From the NCBI GenBank assembly GCA_019690055.1, contig JADGGF010000141.1, forward strand, positions 1-9,632: a stretch of 9,632 bases of DNA, read 5' to 3'. The position numbers were made by a program, and so were the translations under genes. Below the pieces are notes generated by a model. The model ran no database searches. It worked only from the letters and a program-made list of their open reading frames with translations, and was not told where the DNA came from. The stretch is from Micromonosporaceae bacterium. GTDB taxonomy: Bacteria > Actinomycetota > Actinomycetes > Mycobacteriales > Micromonosporaceae. Shown here one piece after another: positions 1-6,477 of this stretch (position 1 is its first letter; each line of letters starts with the position of its first letter).

Positions 1-60
1 GGGGGGGGGGGCGGGGGGGGGCGGGGGGGGGGGGGCGGCGGCCCCCCCCCCCCCCGCGGC
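1..60. other. G/C homopolymer run at window edge, probable artefact
   Basis: Positions 1-35 are almost entirely G, broken by single C residues, and 41-55 are a run of C. Nothing else in the window looks like this. It sits exactly where the first codons of aroE should be, and the reading frame of aroE stays open through it as Gly/Ala/Pro codons with no start or ribosome site. Low-quality base calling at a contig end is the simplest reading. A real G-quadruplex-forming tract cannot be excluded from the sequence alone. Confidence 0.7.
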
Positions 61-61
61 C

Positions 62-928
62 GTGCTGGGCCGGCCGATCGGGCACTCGCTCTCGCCGGTG
101 ATCCACAACGCCGGGTACGCGGCGGCCGGCCTGACGGACTGGTCGTACGACGCCCACGACTGCGGCGAGGCGGAGCTGGCCGGGTTCGTGGCCGGTCTCG
201 GGCCGGAGTGGGCGGGGCTGTCGCTGACCATGCCCCTCAAGGAGGTGGCGCTGAAGGTGGCCGACGCGGTCTCGGACCGCGCCGCCGCCCTCGGCGCGGC
301 GAACACGCTCGCCCGGCGCTCCGACGGGACCTGGTGGGCGGACAACACCGACGCCCCCGGCATGGTCGACGCGCTGCGCTGGGTCGGCGTCGAGAAGCTG
401 GACCGGGTCAGCGTGCTCGGCGCCGGCGGAACCGCCCGGGCGGCGCTGGCCGCGGCGGCCGAGCTCGGCGCCAGCCTGGTCACCGTGTACGCCCGCCGGC
501 GGGCCGCGGTCGACGAGCTCGCGCCGGTGGCGGCGGCGCTCGGCGTCCGGATCGCCCCGGCCGCCTGGCCGTCGTCCGAGGCGGACGCCGACGTGGGCGG
601 TGCTGACGTGGGCGGCGCTGACGTGGGCGGCGTCGATGTGGGCGAGGCCGACGCCGTGATCTCGACGGTGCCGAAGGGCGTGGCCGACCCGCTCGCTGAC
701 CGGGTCGCCTGGCGGCCGGCCACGGTGGTCTTCGACGTCGTCTACGACCCGTGGCCCACCCCGCTGGCCGCCGCCGCCCAACGGGCCGGCTGCCGCATCG
801 TCTCGGGCCTGGACCTGCTGCTCGCCCAGGCCGTGCACCAGTTCGAGCTGTTCACCGGGGTGCCGGCACCGGTCGCGGCGATGCGCGAGGCCCTGTACAC
901 GGCCGCCGCCGCCCGGACGCGTTCGTAG
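62..928 (+). CDS. aroE: Shikimate dehydrogenase (NADP+), 5' end unreliable
   Basis: Reduces 3-dehydroshikimate to shikimate with NADPH, step 4 of the shikimate pathway, in the cytosol. Counting from the GTG at 62, the shikimate-binding SLSP lies at residues 9-12, the catalytic lysine is K60 in SLTMPLK, N81 is in the ANT motif and the catalytic aspartate is D97 in NTDAPG. The nucleotide-binding loop GAGGTARA is at 120-127, and the C-terminal GLDLLLAQ with conserved Q256 is followed by FELFTG. The 288 residues are near the family norm, but family members usually have a few residues before VLG.PI.HSLSP. Codons 56-61 read Ala-Ala directly before the GTG, so that GTG is probably an internal valine and the true start lies in the corrupted run upstream. 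A four-unit in-frame repeat interrupts the NADP domain. The identification is firm; the start is not. Confidence 0.95.
   Translation: MLGRPIGHSLSPVIHNAGYAAAGLTDWSYDAHDCGEAELAGFVAGLGPEWAGLSLTMPLKEVALKVADAVSDRAAALGAANTLARRSDGTWWADNTDAPGMVDALRWVGVEKLDRVSVLGAGGTARAALAAAAELGASLVTVYARRRAAVDELAPVAAALGVRIAPAAWPSSEADADVGGADVGGADVGGVDVGEADAVISTVPKGVADPLADRVAWRPATVVFDVVYDPWPTPLAAAAQRAGCRIVSGLDLLLAQAVHQFELFTGVPAPVAAMREALYTAAAARTRS
587..646 (+). repeat. Four in-frame 15-bp tandem repeats inside aroE
   Basis: Four consecutive 15-bp units encode ADVGG, ADVGG, ADVGG and VDVGE (residues 176-195). The two middle units differ by only one silent base. They sit just before the conserved ADAVISTVP strand of the NADP-binding domain, in a loop. 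The period is a multiple of three, so copy-number change would keep the frame. A low-complexity expansion in a surface loop is the likely explanation. Confidence 0.9.
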
Positions 929-940
929 CGCCCCAGTCGC

Positions 941-960
941 CGCCCGGCTCAGGTCGGGCG
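941..960 (+). terminator. Putative terminator hairpin after aroE
   Basis: CGCCCG (941-946) and CGGGCG (955-960) form a perfect 6-bp stem with an 8-nt loop, 12 nt after the aroE stop codon. There is no T-tract, which is common for actinobacterial terminators. The stem is short and in GC-rich DNA could arise by chance. Confidence 0.4.
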
Positions 961-1010
961 CCTTCCGCGGCAGCCATGCCCACCCAGTCTCCGGGCGTCG
1001 GGGCGCGTGA

Positions 1011-1031
1011 ACGTCATACGCGTCATACACT
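1011..1031 (+). promoter_or_regulatory. Promoter and possible operator of the TA-like pair
   Basis: TACACT at 1026-1031 matches the actinobacterial -10 consensus TANNNT. It lies 6 nt before the GTG at 1038, as expected for a leaderless transcript. Overlapping it are two tandem 9-bp units, ACGTCATAC (1011-1019) and GCGTCATAC (1020-1028), which differ at one base. Ribbon-helix-helix antitoxins bind repeated operators over their own promoters, so this pair is a candidate autoregulatory site. I see no good -35 box. Confidence 0.45.
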
Positions 1032-1037
1032 TCGCAC

Positions 1038-1331
1038 GTGTCTGTGGTGCACTGGCGCATGCCGGTACGGGGTGAGCCGCCCGCTCGTCTGATCAACGTG
1101 ACGGTCGCCGAGGTTGCCGAGGCGTTGGAGGCGGATCCGCAGCAGCAGTACCGGCGGAACGCGGGGGGCCAGTTGCTCGGCGTCTACTCGGTCACGGTCG
1201 AGCGGCGGGCATTGTTCGTGCTGCTTACTCGCAACGACGACTCGTTCGTGTGGCGGGTTGCTCTCGCGCGGCCGATGACGGGAACCGAGTTCAGGGACTG
1301 GCTGGAAAGGGGAGCCGATGGCACTGCCTGA
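1038..1331 (+). CDS. Putative BrnT-like toxin of a type II TA pair
   Basis: A 97-residue protein from GTG 1038; ATG 1059 (residue 8) is an alternative start. It has no signal peptide or membrane segment. Its middle and C-terminal layout, a short helix TVAEVAEAL (22-30), then strands around GQLLGVYSVTV and ALFVLLTR (58-65), then WRVALARPMTGTEF (72-85), resembles BrnT-type RelE-fold ribonuclease toxins, which end with a strand carrying ARxM followed by an acidic helix. BrnT toxins are about 90 residues and are encoded immediately before a BrnA antitoxin in the same transcript, as here. The next gene overlaps this one by 14 nt and looks like such an antitoxin. If the reading is right, the product would cut RNA under stress until neutralised. 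The toxin call rests on layout and context; no catalytic residue can be assigned with confidence. Alternative: an uncharacterised partner protein of the downstream regulator. Confidence 0.55.
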   Translation: MSVVHWRMPVRGEPPARLINVTVAEVAEALEADPQQQYRRNAGGQLLGVYSVTVERRALFVLLTRNDDSFVWRVALARPMTGTEFRDWLERGADGTA

Positions 1332-1602
1332 CTTCAGCAAGATGTCGCACGACGAGCTCGTGGAGTGGTTCTCGACCCACGATGTGTCCGAGTTCATGGC
1401 CAAGGCCGAGGTCGCGACGGAACCCATGGTGCAGGTGGATGAGAACGGCGAGCCGGTCAAGCGGCCGGTGACGGTCCGGCTGCCACCGTCGATGATCGAG
1501 TGGCTGGACCGGGCGGCCGGGCGAGACCGCGAGGGCCGCTCCGGGATCGTCCGGCGAGCACTACAGGAGTTCCGCGACCGCAACCCGGGCCTGGCCGCGT
1601 AG
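1318..1602 (+). CDS. Ribbon-helix-helix antitoxin (BrnA/CopG-like)
   Basis: A 94-residue protein starting at ATG 1318, with GGGGAG just upstream and a 14-nt overlap with the preceding gene. The N-terminal part (residues 6-26, MSHDELVEWFSTHDVSEF) matches the opening of CopG-type/BrnA antitoxins, where an SxEEL..F...HD pattern is typical. The C-terminal part (51-89) is a ribbon-helix-helix: strand VTVRLPP, helix MIEWLDRAAGRD, a turn with GRSG, and helix IVRRALQEFRDRN. In BrnA the N-terminal region wraps the toxin and the C-terminal region binds operator DNA as a dimer, which fits this order. The expected role is neutralising the upstream product and repressing the shared promoter near 1026. The RHH fold is secure; pairing with a toxin is inferred from overlap and family resemblance. 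Confidence 0.8.
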   Translation: MALPDFSKMSHDELVEWFSTHDVSEFMAKAEVATEPMVQVDENGEPVKRPVTVRLPPSMIEWLDRAAGRDREGRSGIVRRALQEFRDRNPGLAA

Positions 1603-1656
1603 CCGCTGGCCGTGTGGTCCGGGAACCGACCGGCGTGGGGGCGCGTCGGTATCGGC

Positions 1657-2787
1657 ATGCGCGTTGTCCCTCGATCGCTGGCGGCCGCCGTCGGTGTTGG
1701 TGTGCTTCTGGTCGCGACCGCTTGTGCGACCCCTCAGGGCCCGGGCGCCCCGGGCGACGAGTGGCCGGCCGGACGTGACTTCCTCGCCACCTCGGTCACG
1801 GAGAACGGCGCGTCCAAGACGATCGTCGAGGGCACCCAGGTCCGGGTGAGCTTCGAGGCCGGCGGCCGCATCAGCGCCTACGCAGGCTGCAACCACATGA
1901 GCGGGACCGGCCGGATCGACTCGGGCACGCTGGTCGTCACCGACCTGGCTACGACGGAGATGGGCTGCCCCGGTGAGCTGATGGAGCAGGACGCCTGGGT
2001 CGCCGACCTGCTCACCAGCCGCCCGACCGTGCGCCTGGCCGGCGATGAGCTCACGCTCGCGACGGCGACGATCACGATGGTGCTGCTCGACCGCGAGGTC
2101 GCCGACCCGGACCGACCCCTTGCCGGCACCTCCTGGACCGTCACCACCGTCTACGCAGGCGACGGCGCCTCGACCTCGATCCACCCGGTGCCGGCGGTGC
2201 TCACCATCGACGCCGCCACCGGTTCCTTCACCGCGACCACGGGGTGTGTCGGCGGCGAGCTGCAGGGCACGGCCATCGTCGCCGGGTCGAGCATCACCTT
2301 CGGGGTGACCGAGGAGAAGCCCTGTGTCGGCGGCAGCAATCAGGTCGACGCGGCGGTGCGCGCGACGCTGACCGGTGAGGTGACCTACGAGATCGAGGCC
2401 GATCAGCTCCGGCTGCTGCGCCCCAACGGAGACGGGCTCGGTCTCTCGACCGGAAACGCCGGCAGCGGGCTGGTCGAGGTCGACTGCGGGACCGCGGTGG
2501 TGAATCAGGGCGACATCCCACCGGAGTCGATGCTGACCTGCTTCATCGACGCAGTCGCGGCCGGCCGGACCGCTCACCTCTCCGTCGTGATGCCGACCGT
2601 CGAAGGCGACCCGATTGCGACCAGCTACCGCTACCACGGCGGAGGTCCGAGCATCGAGGTCCTGACCGATACCCGCCAGGACGCGTTCAGGCCGCAGGAG
2701 CTCCGGCTGCAGACCTGTGAGCAGCCGCGGGTGGAGGAGGGGTTCCTGGCCTTCGCGACGTGCTCGGAGGCCGCGCGGATCGGGTGA
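1657..2787 (+). CDS. META-domain (HslJ-like) lipoprotein with extra C-terminal domain
   Basis: A 376-residue secreted lipoprotein. The N-terminus MRVVPRS is followed by a hydrophobic stretch (about 8-20) and a lipobox-like VATAC with Cys23 as the predicted lipidated residue. GTG 1612 would add 15 residues before the signal and is less likely. Residues about 40-145 match a META/HslJ domain: SAYAGCNHMSG with Cys78, then TTEMGCP with Cys104, then LTL near 132. A second, weaker copy (about 154-263) begins LAGTSW and keeps TTGCVGG (Cys197) and KPC (Cys223). Residues 272-376, with VEGDPI near 316 and four cysteines (277, 295, 354, 369), resemble DUF4362-like domains. META domains occur in envelope stress proteins such as HslJ; no enzymatic activity is implied. 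No strong ribosome site is visible at 1657. The function is unknown, and the gene is not obviously linked to aromatic biosynthesis. Confidence 0.8.
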   Translation: MRVVPRSLAAAVGVGVLLVATACATPQGPGAPGDEWPAGRDFLATSVTENGASKTIVEGTQVRVSFEAGGRISAYAGCNHMSGTGRIDSGTLVVTDLATTEMGCPGELMEQDAWVADLLTSRPTVRLAGDELTLATATITMVLLDREVADPDRPLAGTSWTVTTVYAGDGASTSIHPVPAVLTIDAATGSFTATTGCVGGELQGTAIVAGSSITFGVTEEKPCVGGSNQVDAAVRATLTGEVTYEIEADQLRLLRPNGDGLGLSTGNAGSGLVEVDCGTAVVNQGDIPPESMLTCFIDAVAAGRTAHLSVVMPTVEGDPIATSYRYHGGGPSIEVLTDTRQDAFRPQELRLQTCEQPRVEEGFLAFATCSEAARIG

Positions 2788-2841
2788 CCGGCAGTGACGA
2801 GGCAGGCGACGGGGCCGTGACTCAGGTGCGGTCGGGCGTGA

Positions 2842-2847
2842 CAGACT
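2842..2847 (+). promoter_or_regulatory. Candidate -10 box for aroC
   Basis: CAGACT keeps the two most conserved -10 positions (A2 and T6) and ends 7 nt before the GTG at 2855. No Shine-Dalgarno is seen there, so a leaderless aroC transcript is possible. The match is weak on its own. Confidence 0.3.
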
Positions 2848-2854
2848 GCCACAC

Positions 2855-4060
2855 GTGAGTGTGCGTTGGCTGACCGCGGGGGAGTCCCATGGTCCGGCGC
2901 TGGTCGCCGTCCTGGAGGGCATCCCGGCCGGCGTCGCCGTGACCAGCGCCGACGTGGCGAAGGATCTGGCCCGCCGCCGGCTGGGGTACGGCCGCGGCGC
3001 CCGGATGACGTTCGAGCAGGACGAGGTGGAGATCCTCGGCGGGATCCGCCACGGCGTGACGCTGGGCAGCCCCGTGGCGATCCGGGTCGGCAACACCGAG
3101 TGGCCCAAGTGGCAGACCGTGATGGCCGCCGACCCGGTCGACCCGGCGGTGCTGGAGGGGCAGGCGCGCAACGCGCCGCTGACCCGGCCCCGCCCCGGCC
3201 ACGCCGACCTGGCCGGAATGCAGAAGTACGGCCACACCGACGCCCGGCCGATCCTGGAGCGGGCCAGCGCGCGGGAGACCGCGGCCCGGGTCGCCCTCGG
3301 CGTGGTCGCCAAGCACCTGCTGGACCAGGGCCTGGGTGTGCGCATCGTCTCGCACGTGGTCGAGCTCGGCCCGGTCGCCGTGAAGCCGGGGCTGGTAGCC
3401 CACCCGGACGATGCCGAACGCATCGACGCCGACCCGATGCGCTGCCTCGACCCGGACGCGTCGGCCCGGATGGTGGCGGAGGTCGACGCGGCCCGCAAGG
3501 ACGCGGACACCCTGGGCGGGGTCATCGAGGTGCTGGCGTACGGTCTGCCGCCCGGCCTGGGCAGCCACGTGCAGTGGGACCGGCGGCTGGACGCCCGGAT
3601 CGCGGCCGCCCTGTGCTCGATCCAGGCCATCAAGGGAGTTGAGATCGGCGATGCCTTCACCCAGGCCCGGTCGCGGGGGTCGGCGGCGCACGACGAGATC
3701 GTGCCCATCCCGGCCGAGCGGGAACCGGGCGGGCCGATCCGGGTGCGGCGGATGACCGACCGGGCCGGCGGGCTCGAGGGCGGCATGACCACCGGCGAGC
3801 CGCTGCGCGTTCGCGGCGCCATGAAGCCCATCTCGTCACTGAACCGTCCACTGGCGACGGTCGACGTGGCGACCGGCGAGCCGGCCACGGCGATCAACCA
3901 GCGCTCCGACGTCTGCGCGGTGCCGGCAGCCGCGGTGGTCGCCGAGGCGATGCTGGCCCTGGTGCTGGCGGAGGCGGTGATGGAGAAGTTCGGCGGCGAC
4001 AGCCTGGCCGAACTGCGTCGCAACGTCGCCGGCTACCTCGAGAACCTGGCCGTCCGATGA
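2855..4060 (+). CDS. aroC: Chorismate synthase
   Basis: Converts 5-enolpyruvylshikimate-3-phosphate to chorismate, the last shikimate step, using reduced FMN as a non-consumed cofactor. Of 401 residues, GESHG (9-13) holds one conserved active-site histidine (H12) and RPGHAD (113-118) holds the second (H116). The arginine-rich RRRLGYGRGARM (40-51) and RASARETA (137-144) are FMN/substrate-binding blocks, and NQRSDVCAVPA with R350 and D352 is the late signature. The length is standard. GTG 2855 is used; GTG 2861 (two codons in) is equally possible, since many homologues begin MLRWLTAGESHG. The gene overlaps aroK by ATGA, so the two are translationally coupled. Confidence 0.98.
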   Translation: MSVRWLTAGESHGPALVAVLEGIPAGVAVTSADVAKDLARRRLGYGRGARMTFEQDEVEILGGIRHGVTLGSPVAIRVGNTEWPKWQTVMAADPVDPAVLEGQARNAPLTRPRPGHADLAGMQKYGHTDARPILERASARETAARVALGVVAKHLLDQGLGVRIVSHVVELGPVAVKPGLVAHPDDAERIDADPMRCLDPDASARMVAEVDAARKDADTLGGVIEVLAYGLPPGLGSHVQWDRRLDARIAAALCSIQAIKGVEIGDAFTQARSRGSAAHDEIVPIPAEREPGGPIRVRRMTDRAGGLEGGMTTGEPLRVRGAMKPISSLNRPLATVDVATGEPATAINQRSDVCAVPAAAVVAEAMLALVLAEAVMEKFGGDSLAELRRNVAGYLENLAVR

Positions 4061-4593
4061 GCGGGTCCCCGCCCGCCGCGCCGGAACCGACGGCCGTCCG
4101 CCCGCGGGTCGTCCTCGTCGGCCCACCCGGGGCCGGCAAGACCACGATCGGGCAGCGGCTCGCCGCCGCGCTCAAGCTGCCGTTCCGGGACACCGACGCC
4201 GACATCGTCGCGAAGGCCGGCAAGCCGATCCCCGAGATCTTCATCGACGACGGTGAGGACGCTTTTCGGGCTCTGGAGCGGGCCGCGGTGGCCGAGGCGC
4301 TGTCCACCTTCGACGGTGTGCTGGCGCTCGGGGGCGGGGCCGTGCTCGCCCCGTCGACCCGCGAGCTGCTGCGGGGGCACACGGTCGTCTACCTGAGCGT
4401 CGAGCTGTCCGATGCGGTGGCCCGGGTAGGGCTCGGGACCGGCCGCCCCCTGCTGGCGGTCAACCCGCGGGCGACGCTCAAGTACCTGCTCGACCAGCGG
4501 CGGCCGCTGTACGAGGAGGTCGCGACCCTCACCGTCCGGACCGACGGCCGCGATCCCGCCGAGATCACCGCCGAGATCCTCGCCGCCCTGTAG
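4057..4593 (+). CDS. aroK: Shikimate kinase
   Basis: Phosphorylates shikimate at the 3-hydroxyl with ATP, step 5 of the pathway, in the cytosol. Of 178 residues, Walker A is GPPGAGKT (22-29). The shikimate-binding aspartate region DTDAD is at 45-49 (D47 likely binds substrate), R71 lies in EDAFRALE, the glycine-rich GGG is at 92-94, R130 is the lid arginine in TGRPLL, and R149 is in RRPLY. All key residues are present. About 15 extra residues precede the first strand, which is ordinary in actinobacteria. The start ATG overlaps the aroC stop in ATGA, indicating coupling. Confidence 0.97.
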   Translation: MSGSPPAAPEPTAVRPRVVLVGPPGAGKTTIGQRLAAALKLPFRDTDADIVAKAGKPIPEIFIDDGEDAFRALERAAVAEALSTFDGVLALGGGAVLAPSTRELLRGHTVVYLSVELSDAVARVGLGTGRPLLAVNPRATLKYLLDQRRPLYEEVATLTVRTDGRDPAEITAEILAAL

Positions 4594-4763
4594 CCGAGCG
4601 GACCCCGGGTGCGCCGAGAGGGGCACATTGCGGGCGCTCGGTGGTGGCTCACACATACCAGAAGGGCACTTCTTGGGGTTTGTGGAAAGCCCGGGGCGCC
4701 TTGGAGGTGACCTTCTGGGCGCGGTGCGCGGCCTCGCGGCTCCGCTCGGTAGGCTCGCGGGCG
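4594..4763 (+). promoter_or_regulatory. aroK-aroB gap with -10 box and small hairpin
   Basis: This 170-bp gap is less GC-rich than its surroundings. CCAGAAG (4658-4664) and CTTCTTGG (4669-4676) form a 7-bp stem with a GGCA loop and one bulged T. TAGGCT at 4750-4755 fits the TANNNT -10 consensus and ends 8 nt before the aroB ATG, suggesting a near-leaderless start. CACATT (4624-4629) is a weaker second -10 candidate. The aroB frame is open upstream to GTG 4641, but that stretch does not look like AroB. Together this suggests that aroB-aroQ have their own promoter. Confidence 0.45.
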
Positions 4764-5870
4764 ATGCGCGAGATTCCGGTGGACGACGTGACGGTGATCC
4801 CGGTCGGCGGGGAGCAGCCGTACGAGGTGCTGGTCGGGGCCGACCTGACCGAGCGCCTGCCGTCGATCCTGCCCGGCGCGGCCCAGGCCGCCGTCCTGTT
4901 CACCGAATCCGTCCGGGAGACGGCCGAGCGCGCCGGGGCCGGGATGCGGGCGGCGGGCGTCGAGGTGTTGCCGATCGAGGTGCCCGACGCCGAGGCGGGC
5001 AAGACCCTCGAGGTGGCGGCGCGGTGCTGGGACGCGCTCGGCGGGGCGAACTTCACCCGCAGCGACGCGGTGATCGGCGTGGGTGGTGGAGCGACCACGG
5101 ACCTCGCCGGCTTCGTGGCCGCCGCCTGGCTGCGGGGGGTCCGCTGGGTGCCGGTGGCGACCTCGGTGCTGGGCATGGTGGACGCGGCGGTCGGCGGCAA
5201 GACGGGCATCAACACCGCGGCCGGCAAGAACCTCGTCGGCGCGTTCCACCCGCCCGCCGGAGTGCTCTGCGACCTGGCCTCGCTCGCGAGCCTGCCGGCC
5301 GAGGAGCTGGTGCCGGGGCTGGCCGAGGTGGTCAAGTGCGGCTTCATCGCCGACCCGGTGATCCTGGACCTCGTCGAGGCGAACGCGGCGGTCCTGACGG
5401 CGGCCGAGCCGGAGGCGGCCACCGGGTCGGTGCTGCGGGAGGTCATCGAACGATCGATCCGAGTCAAGGCCCGGGTCGTCAGTGAGGACCTGCGGGAGTC
5501 GGGTCTGCGGCAGATTCTCAACTATGGGCATACGCTCGGCCATGCCATCGAGAAGGTCGAGGGGTACCGCTGGCGGCACGGGCAGGCGATCTCGGTGGGG
5601 CTGGTCTACGCGGCCGTCCTGGCCCGGCGGGCGGGGCGGCTCGACGAGGCGACGGCCGACCGACACCGGCAGATCCTCACCCGGCTCGGGCTGCCGGTGA
5701 GCTACCCGGCGCAGGCCTGGCCGGACCTGCTCGAGGCGATGCGGGTGGACAAGAAGGCCCGGGGGGCGATCCTGCGCTTCGTGGTCCTGGACGGTCTGGC
5801 GCGACCGTCCATTCTGGAGGGACCTGACGAGGAGCTGCTCTACGCCGCCTACCAGGAGGTGTCCGAGTGA
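4764..5870 (+). CDS. aroB: 3-dehydroquinate synthase
   Basis: Cyclises DAHP to 3-dehydroquinate with loss of phosphate, step 2 of the pathway, using NAD+ and a divalent metal (Zn or Co). Counting 368 residues from ATG 4764, GGGATTDLAGF (107-117) is the NAD+-binding loop and DAAVGGKTGIN (140-150) is the substrate loop. The expected metal ligands are E188 in AEVVK, H256 in GHTLGHA and H272 in RHGQA. K146 and N150 are also conserved. ATG 4764 is chosen because the protein then begins MREIPVDDVTVIPVGG, like relatives; starting at GTG 4641 would add 41 unlikely residues. The 3' end overlaps aroQ by 4 nt (GTGA). Confidence 0.97.
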   Translation: MREIPVDDVTVIPVGGEQPYEVLVGADLTERLPSILPGAAQAAVLFTESVRETAERAGAGMRAAGVEVLPIEVPDAEAGKTLEVAARCWDALGGANFTRSDAVIGVGGGATTDLAGFVAAAWLRGVRWVPVATSVLGMVDAAVGGKTGINTAAGKNLVGAFHPPAGVLCDLASLASLPAEELVPGLAEVVKCGFIADPVILDLVEANAAVLTAAEPEAATGSVLREVIERSIRVKARVVSEDLRESGLRQILNYGHTLGHAIEKVEGYRWRHGQAISVGLVYAAVLARRAGRLDEATADRHRQILTRLGLPVSYPAQAWPDLLEAMRVDKKARGAILRFVVLDGLARPSILEGPDEELLYAAYQEVSE

Positions 5871-6319
5871 CGAGCGTCCTTGTCCTCAACGGGCCGAACC
5901 TCGGGCGCCTGGGCACCCGGGAGCCCGACGTCTACGGCCGGACCACGTACGCCGATCTGGTCGCGCTCTGCGAGCAGCACGGCAAGCGCCTCGGCCTCGA
6001 CGTGATCGTGCGCCAGACCGACGCCGAGCACGAGCTCATCGGCTGGCTGCACGGGGCGGCCGACGCCCGCACCCCGGTGGTGCTGAACCCGGGCGCTTGG
6101 TCGCACTACTCGTACGCCATCCGGGACGCGTGCGCGATGCTCACCGCTCCGCTCGTCGAGGTACATATCTCGAATATTCACGCCCGGGAGGAGTTCCGGC
6201 ACCACTCCGTGGTCTCGGCCGTGGCGACGGGCGTGATCTGTGGCCTCGGCGTCGACGGCTACCGGCTCGCCCTGGAGTACATCGCGACCCACTTCAACGC
6301 GGAGCCGGCGCTGGACTGA
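5867..6319 (+). CDS. aroQ: 3-dehydroquinate dehydratase, type II
   Basis: Dehydrates 3-dehydroquinate to 3-dehydroshikimate, step 3, by the type II mechanism (dodecameric flavodoxin-like enzyme, enolate intermediate). The 150 residues match the family length. NGPNLGRLGTREPDVYG (8-24) includes N11, R18 and the catalytic Y23. NPGAWSHYSYAIRDA (74-88) is the substrate loop, with W-S in place of the more common Y-T. EVHISN (98-103) supplies E98 and the catalytic H100, and REEFRHHS (107-114) supplies R111. The start is GTG 5867, overlapping the aroB stop, so translation is coupled. The pepQ-efp-nusB genes often found after this block in actinobacteria do not follow here. Confidence 0.97.
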   Translation: MTSVLVLNGPNLGRLGTREPDVYGRTTYADLVALCEQHGKRLGLDVIVRQTDAEHELIGWLHGAADARTPVVLNPGAWSHYSYAIRDACAMLTAPLVEVHISNIHAREEFRHHSVVSAVATGVICGLGVDGYRLALEYIATHFNAEPALD

Positions 6320-6341
6320 CGAGCGAGCACAACCGGGCAGA

Positions 6342-6476
6342 GCGAGCACCAGAAGCTCCGGCCTCGGGCCGCGTGGTCCTGGACCGAGGAGCGAGGGAGC
6401 GCCAGCGACTGAGCGACGAGGGCAGGCCACGCATCCAAGGGCCCGAGGCCCGTGCGAGCGGACGCGAGCACCAGAA
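6342..6476. repeat. Structured element between aroQ and mptB, direct-repeat flanked
   Basis: A 13-bp direct repeat, GCGAGCACCAGAA, occurs at 6342-6354 and 6464-6476. Inside lies a long imperfect inverted repeat: 6360-6370 (GGCCTCGGGCC) is the exact reverse complement of 6440-6450, and 6371-6381 pairs with 6423-6432 apart from one extra T. Right-hand spacing adds 7 unpaired bases (6433-6439). The loop (6382-6422) is rich in GAGCGA/GCGAG words. It fills the gap between two convergent genes and ends 1 nt before the mptB stop codon. It could be a bidirectional terminator, a REP/MITE-like genomic repeat, or both; a genome-wide copy count would tell. Confidence 0.65.
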
Positions 6477-6477
6477 T

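Noticed and set aside
1..35. G-quadruplex regulatory tract
   Set aside because: The G tracts could fold, but the run sits at the sequence edge and replaces expected aroE codons, so an artefact is more likely.
1561..4023. Very long open frame on the minus strand opposite the antitoxin, lipoprotein and aroC
   Set aside because: Its translation is rich in Arg, Ser, Pro and Ala without motifs, and the plus strand encodes well-conserved chorismate synthase there. It is a GC-driven antisense frame.
4641..4763. Extended N-terminus of AroB or a Trp-rich leader peptide for attenuation
   Set aside because: The frame runs into aroB without a stop, family members begin near MREIPV, and no competing terminator/antiterminator fold is evident.
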